Shown here piece by piece: positions 43,402 to 52,300 of a stretch of DNA of 64,000 nt. Made by a program: the position numbers and the translations under genes. Source of the DNA: CAZZEX01 sp964653285 (GTDB lineage: Bacteria > Chloroflexota > Anaerolineae > B4-G1); the NCBI GenBank assembly GCA_964653285.1, contig CAZZEX010000011.1, positions 9,991 through 73,990 on the forward strand, in the 5' to 3' direction. Below the pieces are notes generated by a model that was given only the letters and a program-made list of their open reading frames with translations, searched no databases and had not been told where the DNA came from. Each line of letters begins with the position of its first letter. Position 1 is the first letter of the stretch.

Positions 43402-43538
43402 TCGTAGGTCATCTTGGGACGCTCCGCCGGCGACAGTAGCACCTCCAACAACCGGCTGCGCAGATCATCGTCGCGCGCCACCGATGCCCGCTCTCGTAGT
43501 GTCTCATCCCGTAACGTCACAACTCCCCGCTCACTCAC
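42849..43538 (-). CDS. Uma2 family endonuclease-like protein, copy 3 (mosaic)
   Basis: A 229-residue Uma2 protein made of two parents. Residues 1 to about 75 (start through SPASKQHQ) equal copy 2 at 40478; from NLADFLTSVLRAFVEQHH onward it equals copy 1 at 35087. The switch lies in the shared AWADEDTLAEWVDGEVVMYS segment. The PD-(D/E)XK residues are all kept and the frame is open, so it may work. It ends at the same TGA as copy 1, with the tail still readable behind it (to 42756). GGGAGGT precedes the GTG start. Confidence 0.87.
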   Translation of the reverse strand: MSERGVVTLRDETLRERASVARDDDLRSRLLEVLLSPAERPKMTYEEFLAWADEDTLAEWVDGEVVMYSPASKQHQNLADFLTSVLRAFVEQHHLGVVLSAPFQMKLEHGREPDLLFVANEHLERLKETHLEGPADLVVEIVSPESVGRDRGEKFYEYERAGIPEYWLIDPLREQAEFYQLGAQGRYQMLVPEAEGIYRSVVVPGFWLRVVWLWQTPPVLQVLQELKIV

Positions 43539-43553
43539 CCGTCACCTCCCGTA
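43313..43553. repeat. 241-bp direct repeat, copy B'
   Basis: Partner of 41005-41245. It overlaps the 660-bp repeat by about 90 bases; this overlap is the region in which the recombination that built Uma2 copy 3 must have happened. Confidence 0.9.
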
Positions 43554-43569
43554 TGCCAGGTTCCGCATC

Positions 43570-43597
43570 ATCATACCACAGCCACCACCCCTGTCAA
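43570..43597 (-). promoter_or_regulatory. Promoter of Uma2 copy 3
   Basis: Minus-strand TTGACA (43592-43597), 16-base spacer, TATGAT (43570-43575), about 30 bases before the start at 43538. Near-consensus sigma-70-type. It lies outside the 241-bp repeat, so copy 3 has its own promoter context. Confidence 0.6.
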
Positions 43598-43746
43598 GAC
43601 ATCTTACAAGGACGAAAATGACTCCGGTCCGCCCAATTTCCGCTTCAGAACCCACCAGAATGTGCCTTCGGTCTCCGTGGCCACCACAATCTGTCCACGC
43701 ACTCGCTGCTCAGGCCGCCCACGTACATCACCGGCGGATTCTTGAG

Positions 43747-44126
43747 TCACTTCAGCAATGCCATAAACTCATCGCGCGTTAACTCCGTATCACGGAGTAC
43801 TTTGCGTAAAAGGCCCCGCCCGATAGGGCAATCGCATTTATCCCATTCGCTCGGCCTGGATCGCCAGATCCAGGCCCTAGCCACTGGATTTGGCAATCCA
43901 GCGGGAGCAAAAAGGGCTTTTCGGTGTCCCAAAGTCTGCCCGACATTATAAATGCGATTGCCCTGCCCCGCCCTATGTCCTGACCAGAATGGACAGGTAC
44001 GATAACCACCCGTCCATCCGGGTGCTTCATCCGCACGTGACTTCCCTTCTGACGGACGACCTGAAAGCCCGCTTTTTCGAGGGCACGTATGAGTTCCGAA
44101 GCTCTTAACACGGGCAGTCTCAGCAT
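43747..44126 (-). pseudogene. hicA: hicA mRNA-interferase toxin gene, split by a small element
   Basis: The first part encodes LPVLRASELIRALEKAGFQV and RQKGSHVRMKHPDGRVVIVP, with the catalytic His in GSHVRM, and continues to SGQDIGRG. Then the frame enters a 140-base inverted-repeat element and ends in foreign codons. Beyond the element, LLRKVLRDTELTRDEFMALL and a stop (43747) give the rest of HicA. Removing the element and one copy of its flanking GCCCCGCCC duplication joins GRG to LLRK in frame. The gene is therefore a recently interrupted toxin. hicB lies directly upstream. Confidence 0.88.
43825..43964. mobile_element. 140-bp MITE-like element with 17-bp terminal inverted repeats
   Basis: AGGGCAATCGCATTTAT at 43825-43841 and its perfect reverse complement at 43948-43964 are the ends. 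GCCCCGCCC is duplicated on both sides (43813-43821 and 43965-43973; 12 bases if one mismatch is allowed). Internal palindromes such as GCCTGGATCGCCAGATCCAGGC in part (43853-43874) make it able to fold fully. There is no coding capacity, so it must be moved by a transposase encoded elsewhere. Confidence 0.88.
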
Positions 44127-44344
44127 CAGACGACCACCTTTTGAATGCCTACAACCTCTGACAGGATTTCCTCACCTTGTTCTCCTTCAAGGCAAAGCTC
44201 AATAACTTCCCTCATATTCGCCATCAGTTCATCAAGGGTTCTTTCCTGGCTGTAACACGCTCGCAACTGAGGCACCTCACCCACGTAATATCCATCTTCA
44301 TCACGTTCAATGATCACGTAGAATTCTCGCATAGCCATATCCAT
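44126..44344 (-). CDS. hicB: HicB-like antitoxin
   Basis: About 72 residues. REFYVIIERDEDGYYVGEVP and LRACYSQERTLDELMANMRE are the HicB partial RNase-H-like fold. AGAGGA precedes the ATG at 44344; the longer frame to 44407 is less likely. The stop overlaps the hicA start (TGATG). With hicA broken, this antitoxin no longer has its cognate toxin. Confidence 0.87.
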   Translation of the reverse strand: MDMAMREFYVIIERDEDGYYVGEVPQLRACYSQERTLDELMANMREVIELCLEGEQGEEILSEVVGIQKVVV

Positions 44345-44494
44345 TTTGCTTCCTCTACTTCCCCACTCCTCACACTCTCGCGATTGCACGCCCACCGGGC
44401 CATCCACGTGCTTGCTGTGGATCGTCTTCCTCGCTACCTCGTAGGTATAAGAGCGAATTGCGAATCCCTTATGAGCCCAGTTTGAGATCCATCG

Positions 44495-44583
44495 TCAACC
44501 GGATCATCTCGCTCCCTCCCACAACTCGGGTGCCGGCCCGGTCTTGCCCTTGCCGTCCAGTATCACCAGGATCTCAGCCGCAT
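44495..44583 (-). pseudogene. wecB-like C-terminal tail fragment
   Basis: The minus strand reads ILVILDGKGKTGPAPELWEG, matching the end of the epimerase half at 38774 (ALAILDGRGKAGRVPELWDG). It begins right at the stop of the wecC gene. It is a further scrap of the same epimerase type. The rest of 44345-44583 shows no gene. Confidence 0.6.
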
Positions 44584-45918
44584 TCACTCGCTTTTGATGT
44601 GCCCCACTCCTACGCTCCAATATTCCCATCCCGCCACCCGGGCCTGCTCTGCCGACAACATATTGCGCCCGTCAATCAGGACGGGCCGGGCAACCTGCGA
44701 CCGTAGCCTGCCCAGGTCCATAGCGCGGTAGGCATCGTGCGCCACCATCAAGACAATCACATCGCAACCCCGCCCCACTTCTTCCACGTCGCCCCGGTAC
44801 TCGGGTACCCATGGGTCGTGGATCGTCACCTCGGCTCCGAGTTCCCGCAGCCGCGCCACCAGCACCTCGCTGGGGCTGTTGCGTGTGTCGTCGGTGTTCT
44901 CCCGGTAGGTATAGCCCAGCACGGCCACCTTTGCGTCTGCGATGTCTACTCCGGCTTCCTGCAGCGCCTTGACCGTCAGGGCGACCACGTGCAGCGGCAT
45001 CCCGTCGTTGATCGCCCGCGCTGCCGGGATCAGCCTCGGCTCAAAACCATCGCCAGCGTTGGCGATGAGCAGCCAGGGGTCTTTGGGGATGCAGTGACCT
45101 CCCACGCCAGCACCGGGCAGGTGCATGCTTCGATAGGGCGATTTGTTCACCAACTCGCGTATCTGCCACACGTCGGCGCCCATATCTTCACATAAAAGGG
45201 CCATCTCGTTAGCAAAGGCGATTTGCACGTCCCGGTAGGCGTTCTCCATCGTCTTCACCAGTTCCGCCGTCAGGCAATCCACCGGGTCCAGGTCGGCTTG
45301 CACGACGTGGCGATAGAGCGCGACGGCCAGTTCCGCCGCCTCCGGGTTCCACCCACCCACCACACGATGACAACCCTGAATATTCGCCAGCAACTTACCG
45401 GGCATCACCCGCTCCGGGCAATTGACCAGGTAGAAATCCTCGTTCACTCGTAGCCCGGAGGCTTCCTCCAGAATGGGCTTTACGACCTTTACCATCGTTC
45501 CCGGCGCGATGGTGGATTCGATAATCACCATCGTGCCACGCGAGAGATTGTGTCCCAAGTCAGTCAGCGCCCCGCGCAGTGCTTGGTAGCCCGGTTTCTT
45601 CGTCACCCGGTCCACCGGCGTTTCGACAGCGATGAGCACCGCTTGTGCCTCTCGACAGACTTCGCAGTCAGTCGTGGCCCGGAAGCGGCCTGCGGACACT
45701 ACCTGTGCCAGTAGTTCTGCTAGCTCCGGCTCTTTGCCTTCAATGGGACACTCCCCCCGGTTGATCACCTCCACCTTTTCCCGGTTGCGCCGGATGCCCA
45801 CCACCGGGAAGCCAGCATCGGCAAACAGGCAGGCCACCGGCAAGCCCACGTATCCCAGGCCCAACACAACCACGTTCGCCGTCTTGCTTTCGATCGCTGC
45901 TAAAAGGCTATCTGTCAC
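44584..45918 (-). CDS. wecC: Nucleotide-sugar 6-dehydrogenase (WecC/WbpA-like)
   Basis: A 444-residue UDP-sugar dehydrogenase. VVVLGLGYVGLPVACLFADA is the NAD-binding motif. Lys222 and Asn226 in ELVKTMENAYRDVQ and the catalytic Cys276 in GVGGHCIPKDPW are present, as is the C-terminal UDP-binding domain. The enzyme oxidises C6 of UDP-GlcNAc or UDP-ManNAc twice to the uronic acid. With the epimerase at 48095 it could supply the ManNAc-uronate route, or act as WbpA feeding the Wbp-like genes. The start is GTG overlapping the stop of a small upstream ORF. It is the parent of the fragments at 34805, 36070 and 42708. Confidence 0.9.
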   Translation of the reverse strand: MTDSLLAAIESKTANVVVLGLGYVGLPVACLFADAGFPVVGIRRNREKVEVINRGECPIEGKEPELAELLAQVVSAGRFRATTDCEVCREAQAVLIAVETPVDRVTKKPGYQALRGALTDLGHNLSRGTMVIIESTIAPGTMVKVVKPILEEASGLRVNEDFYLVNCPERVMPGKLLANIQGCHRVVGGWNPEAAELAVALYRHVVQADLDPVDCLTAELVKTMENAYRDVQIAFANEMALLCEDMGADVWQIRELVNKSPYRSMHLPGAGVGGHCIPKDPWLLIANAGDGFEPRLIPAARAINDGMPLHVVALTVKALQEAGVDIADAKVAVLGYTYRENTDDTRNSPSEVLVARLRELGAEVTIHDPWVPEYRGDVEEVGRGCDVIVLMVAHDAYRAMDLGRLRSQVARPVLIDGRNMLSAEQARVAGWEYWSVGVGHIKSE

Positions 45919-46046
45919 GTTGTCTTCCTCTCTGAGACTTCCAATTCCGCCTTTAACGGTTCGTACTTGCGTACGGGATAGCGAATCATGCGCCCCTCGC
46001 TCACGCCAATGACGGCAGCGCGCACAGGCCGATGTTTCTCGCTCAT
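45915..46046 (-). CDS. Small ORF of 43 codons upstream of wecC
   Basis: It begins MSEKHRPVRAAVIGVSEGRM and ends overlapping the wecC GTG by several bases. GAGGAG is some 12 bases before the ATG. RAAVIGV could be the start of an oxidoreductase, suggesting a remnant of a Gfo/Idh/MocA gene, but the glycine motif is not intact. The 20 bases before its ATG also read ITREEWLEL in another frame, similar to the end of a HicA. It may be a coupled leader peptide or debris. Confidence 0.35.
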   Translation of the reverse strand: MSEKHRPVRAAVIGVSEGRMIRYPVRKYEPLKAELEVSERKTT

Positions 46047-46085
46047 AACTCGAGCCACTCCTCGCGTGTGATCCCCACCCTGGGC

Positions 46086-46358
46086 CTAAGCGGCGTAAGC
46101 CGGGACATCCTGCTCCTCGATAGGCACTCCCTCTAAAACGGGGATAGGCAATCCGAGTTGAAGAGCCAACGTCAGATTCCCTTCAACCGCATCGCGTAGG
46201 TTATCACGTGCTTCTTCGAACGTCTCCCCTTGTGAAAAGAAGCCCGATGCCCCCGGCACCCGCGCGACGATTATTCCGTTCTCGTCCCGCTCATACTCTG
46301 CCCGTTCAAGCGCGGCCTGAACGTAACGCGAAATAGAGATCATCTTCACTTTAGGCAA
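46086..46358 (-). CDS. HicB-like antitoxin, solitary
   Basis: A 90-residue protein. ALERAEYERDENGIIVARVP and GFFSQGETFEEARDNLRDAV match the HicB/UPF0150 fold. The start is TTG at 46358 with GGAGG seven bases before it, or ATG at 46343. It follows the aminotransferase by two bases and so rides on the sugar operon. No HicA gene follows, only a possible tail fragment (GITREEWLEL near 46040-46070). Confidence 0.82.
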   Translation of the reverse strand: MPKVKMISISRYVQAALERAEYERDENGIIVARVPGASGFFSQGETFEEARDNLRDAVEGNLTLALQLGLPIPVLEGVPIEEQDVPAYAA

Positions 46359-46360
46359 TA

Positions 46361-47440
46361 CTATTCCTCCACCAGCAAGTTGTTTACCGCCGCCACGATC
46401 GTCTCCAGGTCGGCGCTGCTCAGCCCAGGGTGGACAGGGAGCGAGAGCACCTCTGCGGCCGCCCGCTCTGCCTCCGGGAATGTCCCCTTGTACCCCCGCT
46501 CCACGTAGACTCGCTGTTGGTGAACCGGCACCGGATAGTACACCCCTGTGCCAACCCCCTTCTCCCTGAGCCCCTTCAACATCGCATCACGATGGCCATC
46601 GGCCACGCGGACCGTGTACTGGTGGAACACGTGGCGGTATCCTTCGGGCACAGTGGGTGTCGTGACCCCTTTCAAGTGTTCGCTTAAGAAACGGGCGTTG
46701 GTGATACGGGCCTCGTTGAACCGCTCCAGTTTCTGCAGTTGCGCCAGACCAATGGCCGCGTGTACGTCGGTCATGCGAAAGTTAAAGCCCATCTCGTCGT
46801 GGTAGTAACGTCGCCGCATCCCGTGCTGCCGGATGACCCGGCACCGCTCGGCGATTTCCTCGTCATCGGTGGTGATCATCCCCCCCTCGGCCGAGGTGAT
46901 GTTCTTGGTGGGGTAGAATGAGAAACAGCCCGTTCCGAAACTCCCCACCCGCTGGCCGTGGTACTCCGCCCTGTGGGCCTGGCAGGCGTCCTCAATTACG
47001 ACCAGGTCGCGCGCCCGTGCCAGCGCCAGAATCGGCTCCATGTCACACGGCAGACCGAAGAGGTGCACCGGCACGATCGCCTTCGTCTGCGGCGTGATCG
47101 CGGCCTCGATCTGCGCAGGGTTGATGTTAAAGGTCGGCGGGTCAATGTCCACGAAGACCGGCCTGGCCCCGACGTAGAGGATTGAGTTGGCCGAGGCGAT
47201 GAAGGTGAATGGCGTGGTGATGACCTCATCGCCAGGCCCGATGCCGTGAGCCAGCAGCGCCACGTGCAGCGCTGTCGTCCCGGAGGAGGTGGCTATCGCG
47301 TACCGGACGCCACACATCTCGGCGAAGGCCTCCTCGAACGCCCTCACCTTCGGCCCCTGGGTCAGCATGCCCGAGCCCAGCACCTCCAGCACGGCCTGCT
47401 TTTCCTCTTCATCGATCAGCGGTCTCGCAATCGGAATCAT
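46361..47440 (-). CDS. DegT/DnrJ/EryC1/StrS aminotransferase (second WbpE-like)
   Basis: A 359-residue PLP-dependent enzyme: SSGTTALHVALLAHGIG, VIEDACQAHRAEYHG, and FSFYPTKNITSAEGGM with the PLP Lys at about 179. Very standard in length. It is translationally coupled (ATGA) to the WbpD-like acetyltransferase upstream and so probably makes the 3-amino group that enzyme acetylates. It is more GC-rich than the first-set paralogue at 2450, and its neighbours include WecB and WecC. Confidence 0.9.
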   Translation of the reverse strand: MIPIARPLIDEEEKQAVLEVLGSGMLTQGPKVRAFEEAFAEMCGVRYAIATSSGTTALHVALLAHGIGPGDEVITTPFTFIASANSILYVGARPVFVDIDPPTFNINPAQIEAAITPQTKAIVPVHLFGLPCDMEPILALARARDLVVIEDACQAHRAEYHGQRVGSFGTGCFSFYPTKNITSAEGGMITTDDEEIAERCRVIRQHGMRRRYYHDEMGFNFRMTDVHAAIGLAQLQKLERFNEARITNARFLSEHLKGVTTPTVPEGYRHVFHQYTVRVADGHRDAMLKGLREKGVGTGVYYPVPVHQQRVYVERGYKGTFPEAERAAAEVLSLPVHPGLSSADLETIVAAVNNLLVEE

Positions 47441-48084
47441 CCTACTCGCTCCCAGTCTGCTCTTCGCACTTCAACCTCCTTACTACAGTTATGGCATCGC
47501 AACACTACCATCTCCCCTTCCCCTTGTCCCCCCGTCTCATTGTCCCCTTGTCCCCCCCCCTCCCCTTCTCCCAACCGGTGCCCGCACGGGCAGACGAAGC
47601 CGTGTAACCGCGCCGGGTTGCCCCACGCCAGGCCATAATCAGGCACATCCTGCGTGACCACCGCACCTGCGCCGATCATCGCCCAGCGCCCGATGGTCAC
47701 CCCCGGCAACACCACCGCGCCCGCGCCGATGGCCGCGCCTTCGCGTACCAGGATGGGGCTGACCCCCCAATCATCCACGCCTTTTAACGAGCCATCGGGG
47801 TTCGCTGCCCGGGGCAACTTGTCGTTGGTCAGGCAGGCATGGGGCCCCACAAAGACCCCATCCTCGATCGTCACGCCGTGGTAGATCGAGACGCCGTTCT
47901 GGATCTTGACGTTGTCGCCGATCTGCACGTCGAAGTCAATGTAGACCCCCTTGCCGACGATACAATTACGCCCCAGGCACGCGCCTTCCCGCACCTGTGC
48001 CTGGTGCCAGACCGTGCTTCCTGCGCCGACCTCTGCCTGGGGCGAGATTTCGGCCGTGGGATGTATGCGTACGTTTTCCTGCAT
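47437..48084 (-). CDS. Hexapeptide N-acetyltransferase (second WbpD-like) with expanded zinc ribbon
   Basis: A 215-residue protein. The first 150 residues are a left-handed beta-helix (AEVGAGSTVWHQAQVREGAC, IGDNVKIQNGVSIYHGVTIE, GAGAVVLPGVTIGRWAMIGA). The C-terminal 55 residues hold CPCGH and, after a Gly/Glu/Gln-rich run, CHNC, together a zinc-ribbon. The run between them is encoded by a G-rich low-complexity stretch (minus strand, 47515-47575) built of GGGACAAGGGG-like units. The acetyltransferase should still be active. Confidence 0.87.
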   Translation of the reverse strand: MQENVRIHPTAEISPQAEVGAGSTVWHQAQVREGACLGRNCIVGKGVYIDFDVQIGDNVKIQNGVSIYHGVTIEDGVFVGPHACLTNDKLPRAANPDGSLKGVDDWGVSPILVREGAAIGAGAVVLPGVTIGRWAMIGAGAVVTQDVPDYGLAWGNPARLHGFVCPCGHRLGEGEGGGQGDNETGGQGEGEMVVLRCHNCSKEVEVRRADWERVG

Positions 48085-48094
48085 CTCTCTCCCT

Positions 48095-49144
48095 TCAGTC
48101 TAGGAGTGCCACGATTTTCTTCGCTGCGTGCCCATCCCCGAAAAGCGACGGGTGCTCGATGGGCTCCTGGAGGTCCCTCACCGCAGCCACTATCTCATCC
48201 CGATCCGCGCCCACCAGCCGGTTCCAGCCGGTCCGTACCGTCTCTACCCACTCCGTCTCCTCTCGCAACGTGATGCAGGGCACACCGAAGAAGTAGGCCT
48301 CTTTTTGAACCCCGCCCGAATCTGTGAGTGTGGCCCTCGCTTGCTGTTCTAACTGCAACATATCCAGGTACCCCACGGGGTCCGTCAGGCGCACGTTGGG
48401 CGGTACCCGCTGGCCCTGTTTGAGTATCGCTTTCTGGGTTCGAGGATGGGCAGCGAAGACGATAGGCTCTCCCACGATTTCGAACGCTTCGAGGATGGCC
48501 CGCAGCCTGTCCGGATCGTCCGTGTTGCGCGGACGGTGGAGGGTAGCCATCAGGTATGCGCCCGGCTGGACTCCCAACCCCTCCAAAATCTGCGAGCGTG
48601 CGGCAGCCAGCGTACCGTTGTGCAGGACTGCGTCGTACATCACGTCACCAACGTTATGCACACCGGCGACGACACCTTCGGCGGCCAGGTTATCCACCGC
48701 CGTCTGGGTGGGACAGAAAAGCAAGTCAGCGATGTGATCGGTCAGCACGCGGTTGATCTCCTCCGGCATCCGCCGGTTGAAGGAACGCAGGCCAGCCTCG
48801 ACATGGGCCACCGGGATGTGTGTCTTTGCTGCTGCCAGCGCCCCTGCCAGAGTGGAGTTCGTATCACCATAGACCAACACCCAATCTGGCCATTCATCCA
48901 GCAACACGCGCTCCACCCGCTCCAGCATTGCTCCTGTCTGCGCCCCGTGCGGGCCCGATCCGACGCCCAGATTGAGATCCGGTTCGGGGATACTCAGCTC
49001 GTCGAAGAAAACCTGTGACATCCCGTAGTCGTAATGCTGGCCCGTGTGCACCAGGATCTCGCGATTCTTCTGTCGCAACAGGCGACTCACCGGTGCCGCC
49101 TTGACAAACTGTGGTCGCGCCCCAACGATCGAAACGATCTTCAT
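48095..49144 (-). CDS. wecB: UDP-N-acetylglucosamine 2-epimerase, non-hydrolysing
   Basis: A 349-residue WecB/WbpI-type epimerase. KIVSIVGARPQFVKAAPVSR, YGDTNSTLAGALAA, HVEAGLRSFNRRMPEEINR, DSGGVQKEAYFFGVPC and ITLREETEWVETV are the conserved motifs, and the His in HVEAGLR and the acids around it are all in place. It converts UDP-GlcNAc to UDP-ManNAc, or, as WbpI, the diacetamido-uronate analogue. It heads the 44.6-49.1 kb sugar-nucleotide operon. The gap 49145-49348 upstream contains no gene. Relics of related genes lie at 36236, 37790, 39486 and 44495. Confidence 0.92.
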   Translation of the reverse strand: MKIVSIVGARPQFVKAAPVSRLLRQKNREILVHTGQHYDYGMSQVFFDELSIPEPDLNLGVGSGPHGAQTGAMLERVERVLLDEWPDWVLVYGDTNSTLAGALAAAKTHIPVAHVEAGLRSFNRRMPEEINRVLTDHIADLLFCPTQTAVDNLAAEGVVAGVHNVGDVMYDAVLHNGTLAAARSQILEGLGVQPGAYLMATLHRPRNTDDPDRLRAILEAFEIVGEPIVFAAHPRTQKAILKQGQRVPPNVRLTDPVGYLDMLQLEQQARATLTDSGGVQKEAYFFGVPCITLREETEWVETVRTGWNRLVGADRDEIVAAVRDLQEPIEHPSLFGDGHAAKKIVALLD

Positions 49145-49348
49145 CCCAACTCAATCCATTAGGCCAGAACGTTCCCAGACAGGGTAGCCACACGCTCTCC
49201 TACAAACAACTGATCACACAGCGCCAGTATAGGCTCTGTCTCCGCAGTTCCCGGATCGCCAGGATCAGTTGCGAGGTTCCGTGCAGTTTGCGGGGGTCTC
49301 CTCGGGACGCCTGCTGAAGGCCGCAATGAACTACATTACTGTTAGATA

Positions 49349-52300
49349 TTATCTGCTTGCGGATACGCCCACCCTGTACAATGCCGCCACCTCCTCGGCG
49401 GTGAGGACGTGGTCGAAGATGGCGAATTCTGCGGTGGCACCGTTCATAGGGTAGCCAGAATGCCCGACGCCAATGTAGAATACAGCAGGAATTGATCTAC
49501 TCTGGCTTGTGGAATCAGAGTTCTCCAGGGCACCATTGACGTAAATCTTGCGCTCCCCAGACTGCCAAGTGACCACGACGTGCTGCCACTCGTTAGCGCT
49601 GAATGTCTGTGCATCGCTCAGTAGCCCGGTGAAGCTGTATTTATCGTTGTTATAATCCCAGTATAGATAGCCCCAGTCCGTGCCATCGCGCAGGTCAAAC
49701 AGATACCTGTAATAGTCCACGGCGTATGCGTGGCCCGGGTGCCACCAGATGTTTATACTACCCGTTGGCCCGCTGATTGCGCCTGCAGATGGCACAGAGA
49801 CGCTCGATGCCGCCCGCGCGCTGGGGCTGGCGTGCGGGACGCCTGACCAGGAGTAACCTGGGCCTTGATCACCATCACAGTAGGTGGTAGCATACGGTTT
49901 CGCCTCCATTTGCCACCCATCGCTACAGAAATCCGCAGTGCCATCACCACTTTGCCAGACGATCCCGCCCACGTATGCGTGATCGGCTGTCACGTTCAGC
50001 GTTACACTGTGTCTTGTCCAAACATCAGTCAACGTGATCTCGGCAGAGTCAGTAAACTGTACCCACCCAGCTATGTAGATTCTCAATTTTACTACGCCAG
50101 AGCCACGGAGCCAGACAGAGAAAGCATAATTTCCATTATCGACTGATGTATATCTTTGATATATGCCTTCGGTATTTGCGTCAGCTTCGCAACGTATCGA
50201 ATACTCGCCAAATTTGGCCTGCGTGCTTACCCGCGTGATTGTCTCCTCGCCGGTCACGCCGCTGTATCCTCTCGTGTCGGTTTCGGCGCTGGGGTTAGAA
50301 AAGAGGTTTGTCGTCCCCTCCTCCACCACTAGCGCCCGCGACCCTGCCCGCGGCCCATCCACCAGGTGCACGACGCCCTTGATCTCGACCTTCTGCCCCG
50401 TCCTGGCGACGGCATAGGTTTCGTCCCCCTCGGTCACGATGTTGGAAAAGTCCAGGTCAAGCAGCGCCTTTTTCATAACACTTGGAGCAAGTCTCAAATA
50501 GGCCTCGTCGAAATTGGCTCGGGCTTCGTCTGCCCATATGGCCTGGCCCTCGGGGTCGAACCCCTGGGCCTGCTCGTAGAAACTGATGGCCTGCTCATAG
50601 TCTTGCTCCCCAAAGTAATAACCGCCCAGCGCATAGTACACGTCCATCAACTCATCACCAGTGTGGTCGGCGCCGAGCGCGACGGCTTTGTTCAGATGTT
50701 CCGCTGCTTGCTCAGGTTGATCTTGAACGTAGAGCGACACCCCTAGCGCACGTTGCAACTGAAAATCCTCCGGGTTCTGGCTGACCCCATTTTGCAACGG
50801 CTCGATGGCTTTGTCATACTGGGCCAACTCGTAGTAGGCCAGGCCCAGATGTGCGTCCACCTCGGCGGAACTGGCGCCGAGCGCCTCGGCCCGCTCGTAG
50901 GCCGCCACCGCCTGCTCATACTCTCCCAGTTCGTAGTAGGCCAGGCCCAGGTGTGTGTCCATCTCAGCGGAACTGGCGCCGAGCGCCTCGGCCCGCTCGT
51001 AGGCCGCCACCGCCCGCTCATACTCTCCCAGGTTAAAATGGGCGTTACCCAGCGCCGAGGAAGCGCTTACGTTCCCCGGTGCTGCCTGGGTCCACCTTTC
51101 GTACCAGCCGGCCGCCTTTTCCCATTCTCCCTGGGCCTCGTAGGCCTGGCCGAGGCCATGCAGCGCCTGGACCTCCTCCGGCTTTGCCTGCCACACCGTC
51201 TCGTAGGCCTCGATGGCGGCGTCGGACTGTCCGGCCTGGGCCAAGTTGGCCGCCGCCTCCAGTAGACCTGCCATCGCTTCAACGTTGTCGGGGTCATTCT
51301 CCAACACCTGGCTAAACCCATCAACCGCCTGGGCATAGTCGCTGGCGTCCAGCGCTACCTGGGCACTCTTTAGCGTATACTGTTTCTCCAATACTAGCAC
51401 CCACGCCACCGCCCCCAGGATCAACAACACCCCTGCCGCTACCACCACCGCCCCCAGCACCAGCGGCCAGCGGCTACGGCGGGCTGGCGCAGGCGTAGGC
51501 TGCGGCGTGGGTGGCTGCGCCGGCTGTGCCACCACTGTCGCCGGCATCCCGCCCGGTGTCGGCTCCACGACTTCCGTGCCAGTACCCATTGGCATCGCGA
51601 CTACCGTCTCCCCGCCTATACCGGCCGGCCATATACCGGCAACGGCCTGGGCCAGGTCGCGGGCAAACTCGCCGGCGCTGTTGTAGCGTCTCTCGCGCTC
51701 CTTAATCAGCATCTTGTTGACCACCGCCTCCACCGGGGGGGGCACCGCCGCACCTGTGACGCCGTGCAGCGGGGGAGGTGGGGTATACACCTGGGCGTAG
51801 AGAACCGAGTGGGTGGTGCCGCTGAAGGGCACCTGACCGGACAGCATCTCGTAACACACAATGCCCAGCGAATAAAGGTCAGAGCGATGGTCCAACGGCT
51901 CATCCTGGACTTGCTCCGGGCTCATGTAGTGGGGCGTGCCAAAGACGGTACCCGCCCGTGTCAGCGTCGCCGTCATCCCACTGCCGCTGAGCGCCTTGAC
52001 GATGCCAAAGTCGGTCAACACCGCCCGGCCTGACGCGTCGATCAGAATGTTGGCCGGCTTGATGTCGCGGTGGATAAAGCCCCGCTGGTGGGCGTAATCC
52101 AGCGCCGAGCCAATCTGCGAGACGATGTCCACCGCCTGCTCCAGCGCAAAGACCTGGCCAGAGCGAATACGCTCTTCCAATGAGGCCCCCTCGATGAACT
52201 CCATCGCGATGTAGTGATAACCGCTCTCGGTGCCCACGTCGTGGATGGTGACGATGTTGGTGTGTTTGAGGTTGGCTGCCGACACCGCTTCTTGATGGAA

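Noticed and set aside
43825..43964. A regulatory RNA or attenuator inside hicA
   Set aside because: Perfect terminal repeats plus a flanking duplication that restores the gene on removal are better explained by an inserted element.
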